From Cherax quadricarinatus (taxonomy: Eukaryota > Arthropoda > Malacostraca > Decapoda > Parastacidae), in NCBI RefSeq assembly GCF_038502225.1, contig NC_091292.1, positions 48,184,114 to 48,248,113 on the forward strand: a stretch of 64,000 nucleotides of DNA, read 5' to 3'. The notes under the pieces were generated by a model. That model was given only the letters and a program-made list of their open reading frames with translations, was not told the origin of the DNA and searched no databases. Of this stretch, positions 45,704 to 56,984 are shown piece after piece. Numbering within the stretch: position 1 is the first letter of the stretch; every line of letters starts with the position of its first letter. The position numbers and the translations under genes were made by a program.

Positions 45704-47965
45704 GTGTACTCACCTAGTTGTACTCATCTAGTTGAGGTTGCAGGGGTCGAGTCCAAGCTCCTGGCCCCGCCTCTTCACTGGTCGCTACTAGGTCGCTCTC
45801 CCTGTACCGTGAGCTTTATCAAACCTCTGCTTAAATCAATGTATGGATCCTGCCTCCACTACATCGCTTCCCAAACTATTCCACTTCCTGACTAATATGT
45901 GGCTGAAGAAATACTTCCTAACATCACTGTGATTTATCTGTGTCTTCAACTTCCAACTGTGTTCCCTTGTTGCAGTGTCCCATCTCTGGAACATCCTGTC
46001 TTTGTCCACCTTGTCAATTCCTCTCAGTATTTTGTATGTCGTTATCATTTCCCCCCTATATCTCCTGTCCTCCAGTGTCGTCAGGTTAATTTCCCTTAAC
46101 CTCTCCTCGTAGGACATACGTCTTAGCTCTGGGACTAATCTTGTTGCAAACCTTTGCACTTTCTCTAGTTTCTTTACGTGCTTGGCTAGGTGTGGGTTCC
46201 AAACTTGTGCCGCATACTCCAATATGGGCCTAACGTACACGGTGTACAGGGTCCTGAACGATTCCTTATTAAGATGTCGGAATACTGTTCTGAGATTTGC
46301 CAGGCGCCCATATGCTGCAGCAGTTATTTGGATGATGTGCGCTTCAGGAGATGTGCCTGGTGTTATACTCGCCCCAAGATCTTTTTCCTTGAGTGAGGTT
46401 TGTAGTCTCTGGCACCCTAGACTGTATTCCGTCTGCGGTCTTCCTTGCCCTTCCCCAATCTTCATGACTTTGCACTTGGTGGGGTTGAACTCCAGGAGCC
46501 AATTGCTGGACCAGGTCTGCAGCCTGTTCATATCCCTTTGTAGTTCTGCCTGGTCTTCGATCGAATGAATTCTTCTCATCAACTTCACATCATTTGCAAA
46601 CAGGGACACTTTGGAGTCTATTCCTTCCATCATGTCGTTCACAAATACCAGAAACAGCACTGGTCCTAGGACTGATCCCTGTGGGACCCGCTGGTCACAG
46701 GTGCCCACTCTGACACCTCGCCACGTACCATGACTCGCTGCTGTCTTCCTGACAAGTATTCCCTGATCCATTGTAATGCCTTCCCTGTTATCCCTGCTTG
46801 GTTCTCCAGATTTTGCACTAATCTCTTGTGTGGAACTGTGCCAAACGCCTTCTTGCAGTCCAAGAAAATGCATTCCATCCACCCATCTCTCTCTTGTCTT
46901 ACTGCTGTCACAGTGTCATGGAACTCCAGTAGGTTTGTGACACAGGATTTCCCATCCCTGAAACCATGTTGGCTGCTGTTGATGAGATCATTCCTTTCTA
47001 GGTGTTCCACCACTCTTCTCCTGATAATCTTCTCCATGACTTGCATACTATACATGTCAGTGACTCTGGTCTGTAGTTTAGTGCTTCATGTCTGTCTCAT
47101 TTTTTAAAGATTGGGACTACATTTGCTGTCTTCCATGCCTCAGGCAATCTCCCTGTTTCGATAGATGTATTGAATATTGTTGTTAGGGGTACACATAGCG
47201 CCTCTGCTCCCTCTCTCAGGACCCATGGAGAGATGTTATCCATCCCCAATGCCTTTGAGGTATCTAGCTCACTCAGAAGCCTCTTCACTTCTTCCTCGGT
47301 TGTGTGTACTGTGTCAAGTACTTGGTGGTGTACCCCACCTCTCTGTCTTTCTGGAGCCCCTTCTGTCTCCTCTGTGAATACTTCCTTGAATCTCTTGTTG
47401 AGTTCCTCACATACTTCCCCGTCATTTCTTGTTGTCTCTCCTCCTTCCTTCCTTAGCTTGATTACCTGATCCTTGACTGTTGTTTTCCTCCTGATGTGGC
47501 TGTATAACAGCTTCGGGTCAGATTTGGCTTTCGCTACTATGTCGTTTTCATATTGTCGTTGAGCTTCCCTTCTTATCTGTCCATATTCATTTCTGGCTCT
47601 ACGACTGCTCTCCTTATTCTCCTGGGTCCTTTGCCTTTTATATTTTTCCATTCCCTAGCATACTTGTTTTTTGCCTCCCTGTACCTTTGGGTGGACCATG
47701 GGCTCGTCCTGGCTTTTTCATTATTCCTGTTAGCCTTGGGTACAAACCTCTCCTCAGCCTCCTTGCACATTGTTGCTACATATTCCATCATCTCATTAAC
47801 TGGCTTCCCTGCCAGTTCTCTGTCCCACTGAACCACGTTCAGGAAGTTTCTTATTCCCGTGTAGTCCCCTTTCTTGTAGTTTGGCTTCATTCGCCCTGGC
47901 CTTCCTGCTTCCCCCTCCACTTGTAGCTCTACTGTGTATTCGAAGCTTAAACCACATGATTGCTG
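45704..47965 (-). pseudogene. LINE family B copy B5: endonuclease end to 3' UTR
   Basis: Minus strand. The 348-codon ORF 46882-45836 covers RT palm to C-terminus: VPQGSVLGPVLFLVFVNDMM, the catalytic box FAND in place of FADD, and ILEYAAQVWNPHLAKHVKKL. The RT fingers are at 47055-46666 (QHGFRDGKSCVTNLLEFHDT). The linker is at 47651-47097 and the endonuclease end at 48000-47573. The 3' tail at 45704-45770 has the motif GTACTCACCTAGTTGTACTC. The 5' end stops at a (TG)n tract. Confidence 0.87.
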
Positions 47966-47997
47966 GTGTGTGTGTTTGTGTGTGTGTGTGTGTGTAA
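47966..47997. repeat. (TG)n microsatellite
   Basis: About 15 TG units with one interruption at the 5' break of LINE B5. Confidence 0.9.
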
Positions 47998-48406
47998 AAT
48001 ATTGACTCTTATTACACGTATAATTAAATTTTGCAATAACGTAATTTGATTTCTCTCTCATATTCATCATACTGTAATATATAATCGGTTTAGCTAATGT
48101 ATCATTATGAATATTTTTACTTCTCTAATCATTAGAGCTAAGAAACATTCAAGAAAATTAGTATAAACTTTCTGATATCAATTGAAATCCCAGTAGTTGA
48201 TATCGTATTAGACAAAACGTTAACAGTTTCAACCTATTACTACAGTTTCTTTAAGTCAACAGAACTATTGTGTCGTTATGTCTGCTGGATCTAAATACTC
48301 ATTAAGCATGTCCCTGATGACTATACAGCAATGATTATCAATCACTGTATTGCATTCTTCTGTTGATATCTGTATGTAAATGTCCATTGATCTCTACAAA
48401 TTTCAG
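47998..48406. other. Intron sequence upstream of exon B
   Basis: AT-rich. No repeat was recognised. The acceptor TCTCTACAAATTTCAG closes the intron at 48406. Confidence 0.6.
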
Positions 48407-48550
48407 GTGAGAGCTGAGCTGCCAGATGGTTCTGTTGCTGCTGGTGTTCCTGTAGAGGTGTGTGCAGCTGGTCGGTGCACCAACATGACCACAGCACCAG
48501 ATGGTCTCTTCACAGTAGTGTTGCCAAACTACGACACTAATCGCGTCATG
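48407..48550 (+). CDS. A2M: Alpha-2-macroglobulin, exon B (MG4)
   Basis: An internal exon of 48 codons, phase 0 at both ends. The acceptor is AAATTTCAG/GTG and the donor ATG/GTACGT. The protein starts VRAELPDGSVAAGVPVEVCA and continues AGRCTNMTTAPDGLFTVVLP, the alternation typical of a macroglobulin domain beta-sandwich. In the family the P-D-G turn and the T-x-x-D/P-G-L-F turn are conserved. Its two cysteines, seven residues apart, probably form a local disulphide, as the spacing suggests. It joins exon A (…YTLK) directly. An ORF reading through the donor to 48625 is not meaningful. Confidence 0.9.
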
Positions 48551-48960
48551 GTACGTGTTGACTTGTTTCAGCAGATAAGTCCAGTTATATGTAAAACAAT
48601 GTTTTTAATTTTCTCTTTATACTAACCTAATTTACTGTCAACCCATGAGTAAAGCAGTCATGTGTCTTGGCAGGATTTCAGGTTCAGTTTTTTTTTTTTT
48701 TAAGGAAAAAGCCATGAGAATCACAAGATTGTTTTTCACCAGCGCGTCACTAGTTCACAATATTTGTTTTCTAAAACACTGGATTGTATATTCATTGAAA
48801 GATACATACCTTTGGGCGTAACTAATTTTTCTTTATGAAATTAATATGTATAAAGATAGGACTGATATTACATAAAATTTTGCATCCTTTTGGTACTAAA
48901 ACTTTGTTAATGTTATGGATAATGACGAGATATACATCAAGATACTTATGTATCTTTGAG
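48551..48960. other. Intron sequence, no feature seen
   Basis: AT-rich sequence with a T run at 48690-48702. No gene or known repeat recognised. Confidence 0.5.
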
Positions 48961-48969
48961 TAAAGTATC

Positions 48970-49254
48970 GCTCCTCATGCAAGAACATACGGGAGGAAAA
49001 TTAAATATCTGGAGACTGTTTGAATCTCACTGGTGTTCCTTGCATTAAGAAGCAATCTGGCTTGCAGTCAAATAGGTTACCTAATGTTACTGGGCATCTG
49101 TAGCTGAGTGGTTTAAGGCGTCAGGTTGAGAGCTACACAACTGCAACTATCGTGGATAGCTGCAGTTATGAGTTCGAATCCTGCTGGATGTAACACTTTT
49201 TTAAATTTACTTTATCTGTTTCTGCGAGGTACATTCAGTATAATATCAAACTTG
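48970..49254 (+). repeat. tRNA-like repeat unit 1 (SINE-type)
   Basis: A unit of about 280 bp whose core, 49094-49191, folds as a long-variable-arm tRNA. GCATCTG pairs with TGGATGT (with wobbles), and the D arm is CTGA/TCAG. The variable arm GCA-A-CTATC/GATAG-C-TGC forms an eight-pair hairpin with one mismatch, and the T loop is TTCGAAT. The T stem is poorly paired and the base before the anticodon is not U, so it is not a working tRNA gene. The leader (GAACATACGGGAGG...CACTGGTGTTCC) is shared with unit 2. Confidence 0.65.
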
Positions 49255-49423
49255 AGGGTAGAACATACAGGAGAAGAATGAAACAAGTGGTGACCACGTC
49301 TGAGTCTTACTGGTGTTCCCAGTGATAGTACGAACTATGGCTAGCTAAGGTTATTGGGCAGCTGTAGCTGAATTGTTTAAGGTGTCAGAATGGAAGTTAA
49401 GCAACAATCGTGGACAGTTCCTA
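49255..49423 (+). repeat. tRNA-like repeat unit 2, truncated by Gypsy G2
   Basis: A diverged second unit with the same leader (GAACATACAGGAG...ACTGGTGTTCCC) and head (GGGCAGCTGTAGCTGAATTG). It breaks off after CGTGGACAGTTCC, where the G2 LTR begins. Confidence 0.65.
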
Positions 49424-49839
49424 TTACGACCCAGGTGCTCAAAGGCCTGTTATCCTGGGTGTAAAGGGAGCAAAATAAACACAGCAGAATAACTATGAAT
49501 TATATTATCCTTCACCAAGTATAGAAAGAAGTATGTACACTACATACACTATGTACAGCAATAGGTATTAGTGCACGCCACGGTAATCAAGGCAGAATGC
49601 AGACCACCGTGCTTCAGCCAGCTCTTGAATGGAAATGACAAGGGTGAAAATGTGAGTGGTATCCACGTCACCTTCACAATTGCCAGATCCACAATATGAT
49701 TGACTGAACCTAGATACTGATCTGACGATGGGGCCCTGTTAGATCATTAGATCCTTAGTATCTGGTTCGCTGGTTAACATGCTCCTGGTTTGCTGTTAAC
49801 GTGCTTCGACTAAAGATTACATACTCTTTGCATGCCACA
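49424..49839 (-). mobile_element. Gypsy copy G2: 3' LTR
   Basis: About 415 bp, homologous to 14586-14998. On the minus strand it begins TGTGGCATGC after the purine tract TTGGGGTGGGGG. The left boundary is approximate. Confidence 0.8.
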
Positions 49840-51380
49840 CCCCCACCCCAAGAGGGCTCAGGACTAGACTTTCACCTCCATGGGTAAAAGTGCCACCATG
49901 GCACAGTACAATAATTGGACCGCCTTTCCTCTCGGCCATCCAACTCTTAGATAGAGCTCAACTTTTATCACGATATAAAGCCAAACTCTAAACTTAGAGT
50001 GAGACAGCAGACAGTAGGGCTAATGTAGGTTGAAGACACCTGCGGACGGTAGCAGAATATCCCCTCAATGAAAAAAAAAATTTAAATAGTATATACGAAA
50101 GGGGGAGAAAAAGAGCTGGTTTATACCCCTAGTCCCTAAGACATCCTAACCTAATACATTTGAATGCTATACTCTTGATAAAAAATCAGCCAACTTATTA
50201 TCTTGGCCAGCAATGTGCTCAATACATATGTTATATGGTTGCAGCCTAAGACTCCAATGCATGAGTCTTGCATTATGGGTTTTCATATGATTAAGATACA
50301 CCAGAGGGTTGTGGTCACTGTAGATTTTGACCACCTGAGATATCTTGCCCACATATACTTCAAAGTTCTCCAGCGCCAGTATCAGAGCAAGAGCTTCTTT
50401 TTTAATTGTAGAGTAGGCCGAAAAGTAGGCCACAGGCTGCAACTCATCGTCCCCAGCTGGCAGAAGTACTGCTCCCACCCATGATTCATAAGCATCCACC
50501 TGTAATGTAAAGGATTTTGAGAAATCAGGAGACATAAGAATGGGTGCAGTACGGAGCAGTATTTTCACTTTTGTGAATAAATTTTGACATTCTGGGGTCC
50601 AAAAGAAGAGGGATGTGTGACTGCTAAGGGAGGTTAGAGGGGCTATAATATCTGCAAGGTTTTTACAGAATCTTCTATAAAATCGTACGATACCTAGTAA
50701 ACGTTGGAGGGATTTCCTATCTTGAGGTACTGGATAATTTTTAATGGCAAGAATTTTAGCACATTTAAGGGCCACTTTGCAACTATCTACTTCATGCCCC
50801 CAAAAACAATAGTAGCCTGACCAAAGGAAGGTCTCAAAGACAGCCTTAACTAAACATGTGTTGATCCCAAGTACCTGACACAATAATGTCGTCTAGGTAA
50901 GCTGCCGTGCCTTCAAGTCCTTTAATAGCCTGATGGATCAGTTTCTGGAATGAAGTGGGCGAGTTTTTCATTCCGATGGGGGTAACTGAATATTGATAGA
51001 AACCTCCAGGAGTTACAAAGGCAGAGATTTCCTTTGCCTTATCAGTCAAAGGTGCCTGATAGTAATCTTTAATTAAGGAGGCCTAACTTGGACACAAAAG
51101 TAGCCTTACCCACAAAGTCAATTACATCATCCAGACGTGACAGAGAGTAAGCATCTGCAATTGTGACATCGTTCACCTTACGGTAGACTGTACATATTTG
51201 AAAGTCTTCATCAGCATTCTTAACAAGGATGCACGGTGAAGCCCATGGGCTAGACTCCTCCTCCACTAACCAGTGCTCTAACAGAAATTCAACCTTCTGC
51301 TGAAGTAGCCTCTGTTTTTCAGGATTAGCTCTGTAGGGGTAGAGTTTAATAGGTTTAGTTTCCAACATCTACATCATGAT
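49840..51380 (-). pseudogene. Gypsy copy G2: RT and RNase H
   Basis: Minus strand. The RT start at 51368 reads KPIKLYPYRANPEKQRLLQQ, then SSPWASPCILVKNADEDFQI and SLSRLDDVIDFVGKATFVSK. After a short frame break comes TDKAKEISAFVTPGGFYQYS and the intact catalytic box AYLDDIIV (about 50895). The thumb and RNase H follow at 50883-50167 with FLGIVRFYRRFCKNLADI, FTLQVDAYESWVGAVL, KKEALALILALENFEVYV, YSDHNPLVYL and a terminal DNKLADFLSRV. It lies downstream of integrase in transcription order. 49840-50160 is the 3' untranslated part with the polypurine tract. Confidence 0.88.
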
Positions 51381-52610
51381 ATCCTAGTGTACATTTTTAC
51401 GGAACATCCAAAAAATTATCAGGGCAAGATTGTAGGAGCTCAGTTAAACCTGTTACTTGATTCTTATCCAGCCCCACCATTAAAGGGTTAGGGTCCTTGA
51501 GGAGGACAGAATTGGGAAGCTTTACATTACTCTCGGAAATAGAGTGCAAAGAGTCTGGGTCATCTACAGAGGCAGAGGACAGAGTCATTACTGGGACTTT
51601 ATCTGGTGTATTAAATGCTTTAATTTGATTAATGTGGTAAGTATTACTTTTTGAGGCCTTGTCAAGGGGAGACACCACATAATTTACATCAGATAATTTA
51701 CTCACAATTTGCATGGGTCCCGTAAATCTAGCCTTTAAGGTGTGGCCAGGTATAGGTTCCTGTACAAACACTTTGTCTCCTGGATGAAAGGAACGAAACT
51801 TCGAATTTCTGTCATACCTCTGTTTCATCGTGTTTGAGCTATCTTTAAGTTAGCCATAGCCAACTGACGTGCCACCTGCAACCATGAAGAAGGGTTGTAA
51901 ATTGTTGAGCAGGCGTGTTCTCCCATCCATCCTTCCTTGAGCACCCGAAGAGGACCTCGTATGTTGTGCCCAAAGATCAGCTAAAACGGACAATACCCGG
52001 TAGACTCCTGCAAAGTTTCCCTTATTGAAAACAGCAACAAAGATAGTGATTCATCCCAGTCTGTAGGAAAATGCATATAAAAAGTTTTCATCATGGATTT
52101 TAACATCTGATGGAATCTTTCCAAGGCGCCTTGGGACTGAGGATGATACGCAGTGGATAATTTGTGAATTATTCCTAGCCTAGTTAATGCTTCTCTAAAT
52201 GCTTTGGCAGTGAAGTTAGTACCTTGATCACTTGGAATAGGCTTAGGAATGCCAAAGCAAGAGATAAACTTATAAACTTAGTTAAAGCTTTCAGGATTGG
52301 TTTAGTATTAATACTGCGAATGGGAATTGCTTCTGGGTATCTAGTTACTTTATCCATAATGGTAAACAAGTACTGATTCCCAGACTTGGACTTAGGTTCA
52401 ATTAATTAATTAACTCTGCAAAAGGTTCTCCAACGGTAGATATAGAATGGAGAGGTGCAGGTTAATGGGGTGTCCAGGTTTCCCTATTTGCTGTCATTCT
52501 CTACAACAGCGGATATGATTCTTCACATCCTGCCTTAACTTAAGCCAAAAGAATTCTTTTAATATTCTATACAGGGTTTTAGTAATTTCTAAGTGGCCTC
52601 CTTATGAAGA
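51381..52610 (-). pseudogene. Gypsy copy G2: integrase, located upstream of RT
   Basis: Minus strand. The order is a degraded finger near 52600-52500, then the core start FTIMDKVTRYPEAIPI (52369) and a frameshifted core with recognisable P-Q-S-Q-G-A-L-E-R-F (about 52130). The C-terminal ORF 51828-51397 follows, with FHPGDKVFVQEPIPGHTLKA and RFTGPMQIVSKLSDVNYVV. Its last part continues directly into the RT start at 51368. Integrase before RT is the Copia-like order, but the sequences are Ty3/Gypsy-type, which matches the Gmr1 clade. Confidence 0.85.
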
Positions 52611-53100
52611 GTTATGAGCTATATTTAATATCTACTAACCCGTCTGACTGTTGTCTTCCCTCCATCTCCTTACCAGTTTCAGTGCAGATTAAATAGTCGT
52701 TTTTAATTTTATATTTGACAGGGTGATCTGAGAAGGATTTACCCATGGGTGCCTCAAAATCGAAATTTAATGAAGAGTCTTTTCGCTGTTCCTCTCGAAA
52801 GAACAATCCCTCGGGCATGGAAACAGAGACATCTGACAATCCTGCAACCCTGGAATAGAAAAGCTTGATCTGGGTCTGTTCACTAAATTTATGAAGCCCT
52901 AGCCAGTTTTCCTCATAAAGCAAATTGGCTATTCCGAGATCATATTCGTCCAAGGATAGGTTAGCATTCTCATCAGAGACCCTTTGGGATTTTGCCCGAG
53001 TTATGGCCAACATCGGAGAAGAATCATTATATGTTCAGGACACATACTAGAATTGGTAATGTTGTTATCCAGTAATAACACGTCATCGTTCATAGGAAAT
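52611..53100 (-). pseudogene. Gypsy copy G2: pre-integrase region
   Basis: ORF 53013-52612 on the minus strand, with SVSMPEGLFFREEQRKDSSL and VKYKIKNDYLICTETGKEME, homologous to 20939-20541 of G1. Gag and the 5' LTR are absent: homology to G1 stops at about 53100 after a shared TTCATAGGAAAT. Confidence 0.75.
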
Positions 53101-53139
53101 TTAGGGGCCACAAAACTGAGATAAATAACCACAAAACTG

Positions 53140-53660
53140 AGATACCCTAAGGATTTTGTTGCAAAGGCACTAATGTCATCAAGGAAGACTTTCTTCAGGA
53201 TTGAACCTAAGGAAATTATTGAATGGAAGAATGTACTAGTTTTACCATATAATGAAAATTTTTTTTACCTACATGAGACATTAATCCTTTCTTTCAAAAA
53301 CACTGGGACAGTAGAAACACACTATAACCAAAGTTGATGGTGTTTACAAGGTCGCATGCACCCAGTGTCCTCTTTCATATATTGGTAAAACAGGTGAACC
53401 TCTGGAAACCAGAATAGCCCAACATAAATGCTCAATCAGGACAAGGCAAGAGTCGAGCACTATCTTCAACCATGTCAGTTCCTGCAATCACCCACCAGGT
53501 TGGGATGATGCCCACATTATTGCACCTAACAGTTCAGTCCTAGAAAGAAACTTAATTGGATCTTCTTTCTTGAAACATAACAAGAACACCGTTTATCACT
53601 TAAATTATTCATTATACAAGCTCAAAATATATTTAGTAGTGTATTGTACACAGTATTTAA
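53140..53660 (+). pseudogene. Penelope-like element, GIY-YIG fragment
   Basis: A second PLE copy. A GIY-YIG nuclease reads in one frame at about 53337-53600: VDGVYKVACTQCPLSYIGKT, then ETRIAQHKCSIRT, FNHVSSCNHPP and VLERNLIGSSFLKHN. The Y...YIG pair and the R-x-x-x-H spacing fit the catalytic module. The C-x-x-C (CTQC) just before YIG is the zinc-binding-like pattern known from PLE nucleases. The upstream RT tail (LVLPYNENFFYL, about 53230-53270) is in another frame. No start codon; 5'-truncated. Confidence 0.83.
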
Positions 53661-53820
53661 CAACAGTTTTTTTTATTAACACATCGGCAGTCTCCCACCA
53701 AGGCAGGGTGATCCGATAATGAAAAACTTTCATCATCATTCACTCCATCACTGACTCGCCAGAGGCGCTCTTACACTACAGTTATAAAACTGCAACATTA
53801 ACACCCTTCCATCAGAGTGC
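53661..53820 (-). mobile_element. LINE family C copy C2: 3' terminal part
   Basis: A non-coding stretch with CCACCAAGGCAGGGTGATCC and TCATTCACTCCATCACTGAC, which I take to be the 3' tail of family C. The rest of the copy resumes at 55146 beyond LINE A3. This link rests on my memory of the repeat layout and not on a second copy in the window. Confidence 0.5.
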
Positions 53821-55145
53821 AGCACAAGTGGAAAATTGCAAGTGTAATATCTATTTACAAAGCAGGTGACAGGTTCTTAGCTTCGAAATATAGACCAATA
53901 AGCCGTACCTCCATAGTGGGAAAATCTATAGAATCAACAATTGGCGAGGAAATTCGTAGCCATCTCGAAAGGCATAAATTGATTAATGAATCTCAGCACG
54001 GGTTTACCAAAGGGGCGTTCCTGTCTTATGAACTTACTAACTTTTTTTTCACTAAGGTATTTGAGTAGGTAGATCGTGGTATTGAATATGATATTGTGTA
54101 CACGGACTTCAGTAAGGCTTTCGATAGAGTTTCCACATCAGAAGCTATTTTTGGAAGCAAATTTGGAAGCAAATTTGCTGATGACACCAAAATAGGCCAT
54201 CCAGTTTATTCTAAGTAGGACATTAGAGCACTCCAGGATGATTTGAATAGACTAATGCAGTGGTCGGAGAAGTGGCAGATGCAGTTTAACATAGACACAT
54301 GCAAAGTTCTAAATGTTGGACAGGAAAATAGCCATGCCACATTTAAACTAAATAATGTAGATCGTAATTTTACTGATTGCTAAAAGGATTTAGGAGTTTT
54401 GGTTAGTAATCTGAAACCAAGACAACAGTGCACAAGTGTTCACAATAAAGCTAACAGTATCCTTGACTTCATATCAAGAAGTATAATTAATGAAAGTTCT
54501 TAGGTTGTTCAACGTTATATATCTGTGGTTAGGCCTCATTTAGATTATGCTTCACAGTTCTGGTCACCGTATTACAGAATGGATATAAATGCTCTGGAAA
54601 ACGTACAAAAAAGGATGACAAAGTTGATTCCATGTATCAGAAATCTTCTGTATGAGAATAGACTGAGGACCCTGAATCTGCACTCTCTAGAAAGGCTATG
54701 AATTAGGGGTATATGACTGAGGTGAATAAATGGAGAACAGGAATGAATAAAAGGGATGTAAATAGCGTGCCAAAATATCTAGCCTAGACAGGACTCGCAG
54801 CAGTTGCTTTAAGCTGGAAAAAATCAGATTCAGGAGGGATGTAAGAAAGCACTGGTTTGGTAATAGAGTTGTGCATCAGTGGAACAAACTCCCGAGTACC
54901 GTCATAGAGGATAAGACGTTGTGTAGTTTTTCAAATAGGTTAGATAAGGACATGAGTAGGAGTGGGTGGGTGTGAGTTTGACCTGACTAGCTTGTGCTAC
55001 TAGGTCAGATGCCGTGCTCTTTCCTTAAGTGAACGTGACATGTCCTGAGTAGGTTAAGGCATTGCCTTAAGCCGGTAGGAGAATTGGACCTGCCTCGCAT
55101 GGGCCAGTAGGCCTGCTGCAGTGGTCCTTCTTTCTTATGTTCTTA
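53821..55145 (+). pseudogene. LINE family A copy A3: RT remnant and complete 3' end
   Basis: A degraded copy. SIYKAGDRFLASKYRPIS is at 53852-53905 and HKLINESQHGFTKG at 53971-54012. A deletion then joins FDRVSTSEAIF to the catalytic area KFADDTKIGH (about 54168-54200, FADD retained). It continues with QWSEKWQMQFN (54259), a stop, and the C-terminal RVVHQWNKLPSTV-like part at 54865-54905. The 3' UTR (54970-55145) is uninterrupted and holds the single AGCCG at 55070-55074 that is duplicated around the LTR-like element in A1. Confidence 0.83.
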
Positions 55146-56700
55146 TGTATTTCCCATCTCCAGGATTCATGTCCAAACTGCCGGTTTCCCTGAATCCCCT
55201 GACATATGTTACCCTGCTCGCACCTCAACAGCAGGTCAAGTCCCATAAACCATTTGCCTCCATTCGCTATCTAACACACTCACGTGTGCTTGCTGGAGTC
55301 CATGTCCCTCTCACACAAAACCTCCTTTACCCCCTCCATGCATCATTCCCTAGGCCGACCCCTACTCTGCCTTTTCTTCACTATAGATTTATACACCCTC
55401 GAAGTCATTCTATTTTGTTCCATTCTCTCTACATTCCAAAACCACCTGAACAACTCCTATTCAACCCTCTGGATAATAATTTTAGCCATACCGCACCTCC
55501 TCCTAATTAAGAATTTTCTGTATTATATTCACGCCACACATTGCCCTCAGACATGACATCTCCACTGCCTAAAGCATTCACCTTGTTACAACATTCATCA
55601 CCCATGCTTCACACCCATATAAGAGTGTTTGTTGATATAACTATACTCTCATACTTTCCCATCTTGGCTTCCATGGACAAAGTTCTTTGTCACCACAGAC
55701 TCCTAAGTGCACCACTCACCTTTTTTCCGTCATCAGTTCTATGATTCACCTCATCTTTCATAGACCCATCTGCTGACACGTTCACTCCTATGTATCCGAA
55801 TGCATTCTCCTCCATACTCTCTCCCTCCAATCTAATATCCAATCTTTCGTTACCTAATTTTTTTGTTATCCTCATAACCTTACTCATTCCTATATTCACT
55901 TTTAATTTTCTTCTATTACATCCCCTACCAAACTCATCCACCAACCTTCGCAACTTCTCTTCAGAATCTCCCAAAAGCACAGTGTCATCAGCAAAGAGCA
56001 ACTGTGACAACTCCCACTTTTGGTTAGATTTTATATCATTTAACTTTACACCTCTTGCCAACACCCGAGCATTCTACAGATATATTGAACAACCACGGTG
56101 ACATCACACATCCTTGTGTAAGGCCAACTTATACAGGGAAATAATCCTCTTTCCTACATACTCCAACCTGAGCCTCACTATCCTCATAAAAGTTCTTCCC
56201 CGCTTTTAGTAACCTTCCTCCTATTCTACACATTTGCAATATCTGCCACATTGCCCCTTTCTCCTTTCTGTCATACGCCTTTTCCAATTCCATAAACAAC
56301 AGAAAAACCTCTTGGGCTACACACCATCTACCCTTCCTAAAGCCTCCTTGTTCATCTGCAATCCCACTCTCCGTCTTACTCTTAATTCTTTCAATAATAA
56401 CTCTACCATACACTTTACCAGGTATACTCGACAAGCTTATTCCGCTATGATTTTTACACTCTTTTTTGTCCCCTTTGTCTTTATACAAAGGAACTATGCA
56501 CAGTCTCTGCCAATCCCTAGGTACTTTACCCTCTTCCATACATTTATTAAAAAAAAGAACTAACCACTCAAAAACTATATCCCGACCTGCTTTAACATTT
56601 CTGTCTTTGTCCCATCAGTCCCAATTGGTTTACCCCCTTTCATTCTACCCACTATCTCACTCACTTCCCCCACATTAGCTCTGAGGCACCCACACCATCG
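55146..56700 (-). pseudogene. LINE family C copy C2: RT remnant
   Basis: Minus strand. RT at 56539-56129 has EEGKVPRDWQRLCIVPLYKD, GISLSSIPGKVYGRVIIERI, EQGGFRKGRWC and LFMELEKAYDR. The catalytic box is intact in LSQLLFADDTVLLGDSEEKL (about 56005-55945), followed by RRKLKVNIGMSKVMR. After 55690 the C-terminal part is in broken frames (MGKYESIVISTNTLI near 55665-55620). The upstream end lies near 56700. Confidence 0.83.
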
Positions 56701-56760
56701 TATGTCCTCGAATCACGGTACAACACCTAGCTCTGCTGGGTGCGTGATTCTTGTAGGATT

Positions 56761-56846
56761 GTATGGTCCAGTGGGTTAGAATATCGTGAATTTTCACTCA
56801 CCATGAACCAGGCTAAAAAGACACGGGTTCGATCCCCCGGCTAGTC
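56761..56846 (+). repeat. tRNA-like sequence
   Basis: A-box-like GGTCCAGTGGGTTAGAATA and B box GGGTTCGATCCCC, about 45 bases apart. It is followed by a duplicated TGATTAAATA(A)CCACTTGTTCGTGG segment. Probably the head of a further SINE family. Confidence 0.6.
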
Positions 56847-56984
56847 GCAGTGTTGTTGTTGATTAAATACCACTTGTTCGTGGTTGATTAAATAACCACT
56901 TGTTCGTGGTTACACTGCAACACGCCTACTGACCCATGCCGAGCAGGTCCATGTCCCCCCTCCCCCCGAATTAGCCCAATGACC

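Noticed and set aside
49094..49191. Functional tRNA gene with long variable arm
   Set aside because: Acceptor, D arm and variable arm pair, but the T stem is mostly unpaired, the anticodon loop lacks U33, and a diverged second copy with the same leader points to a SINE-type repeat.
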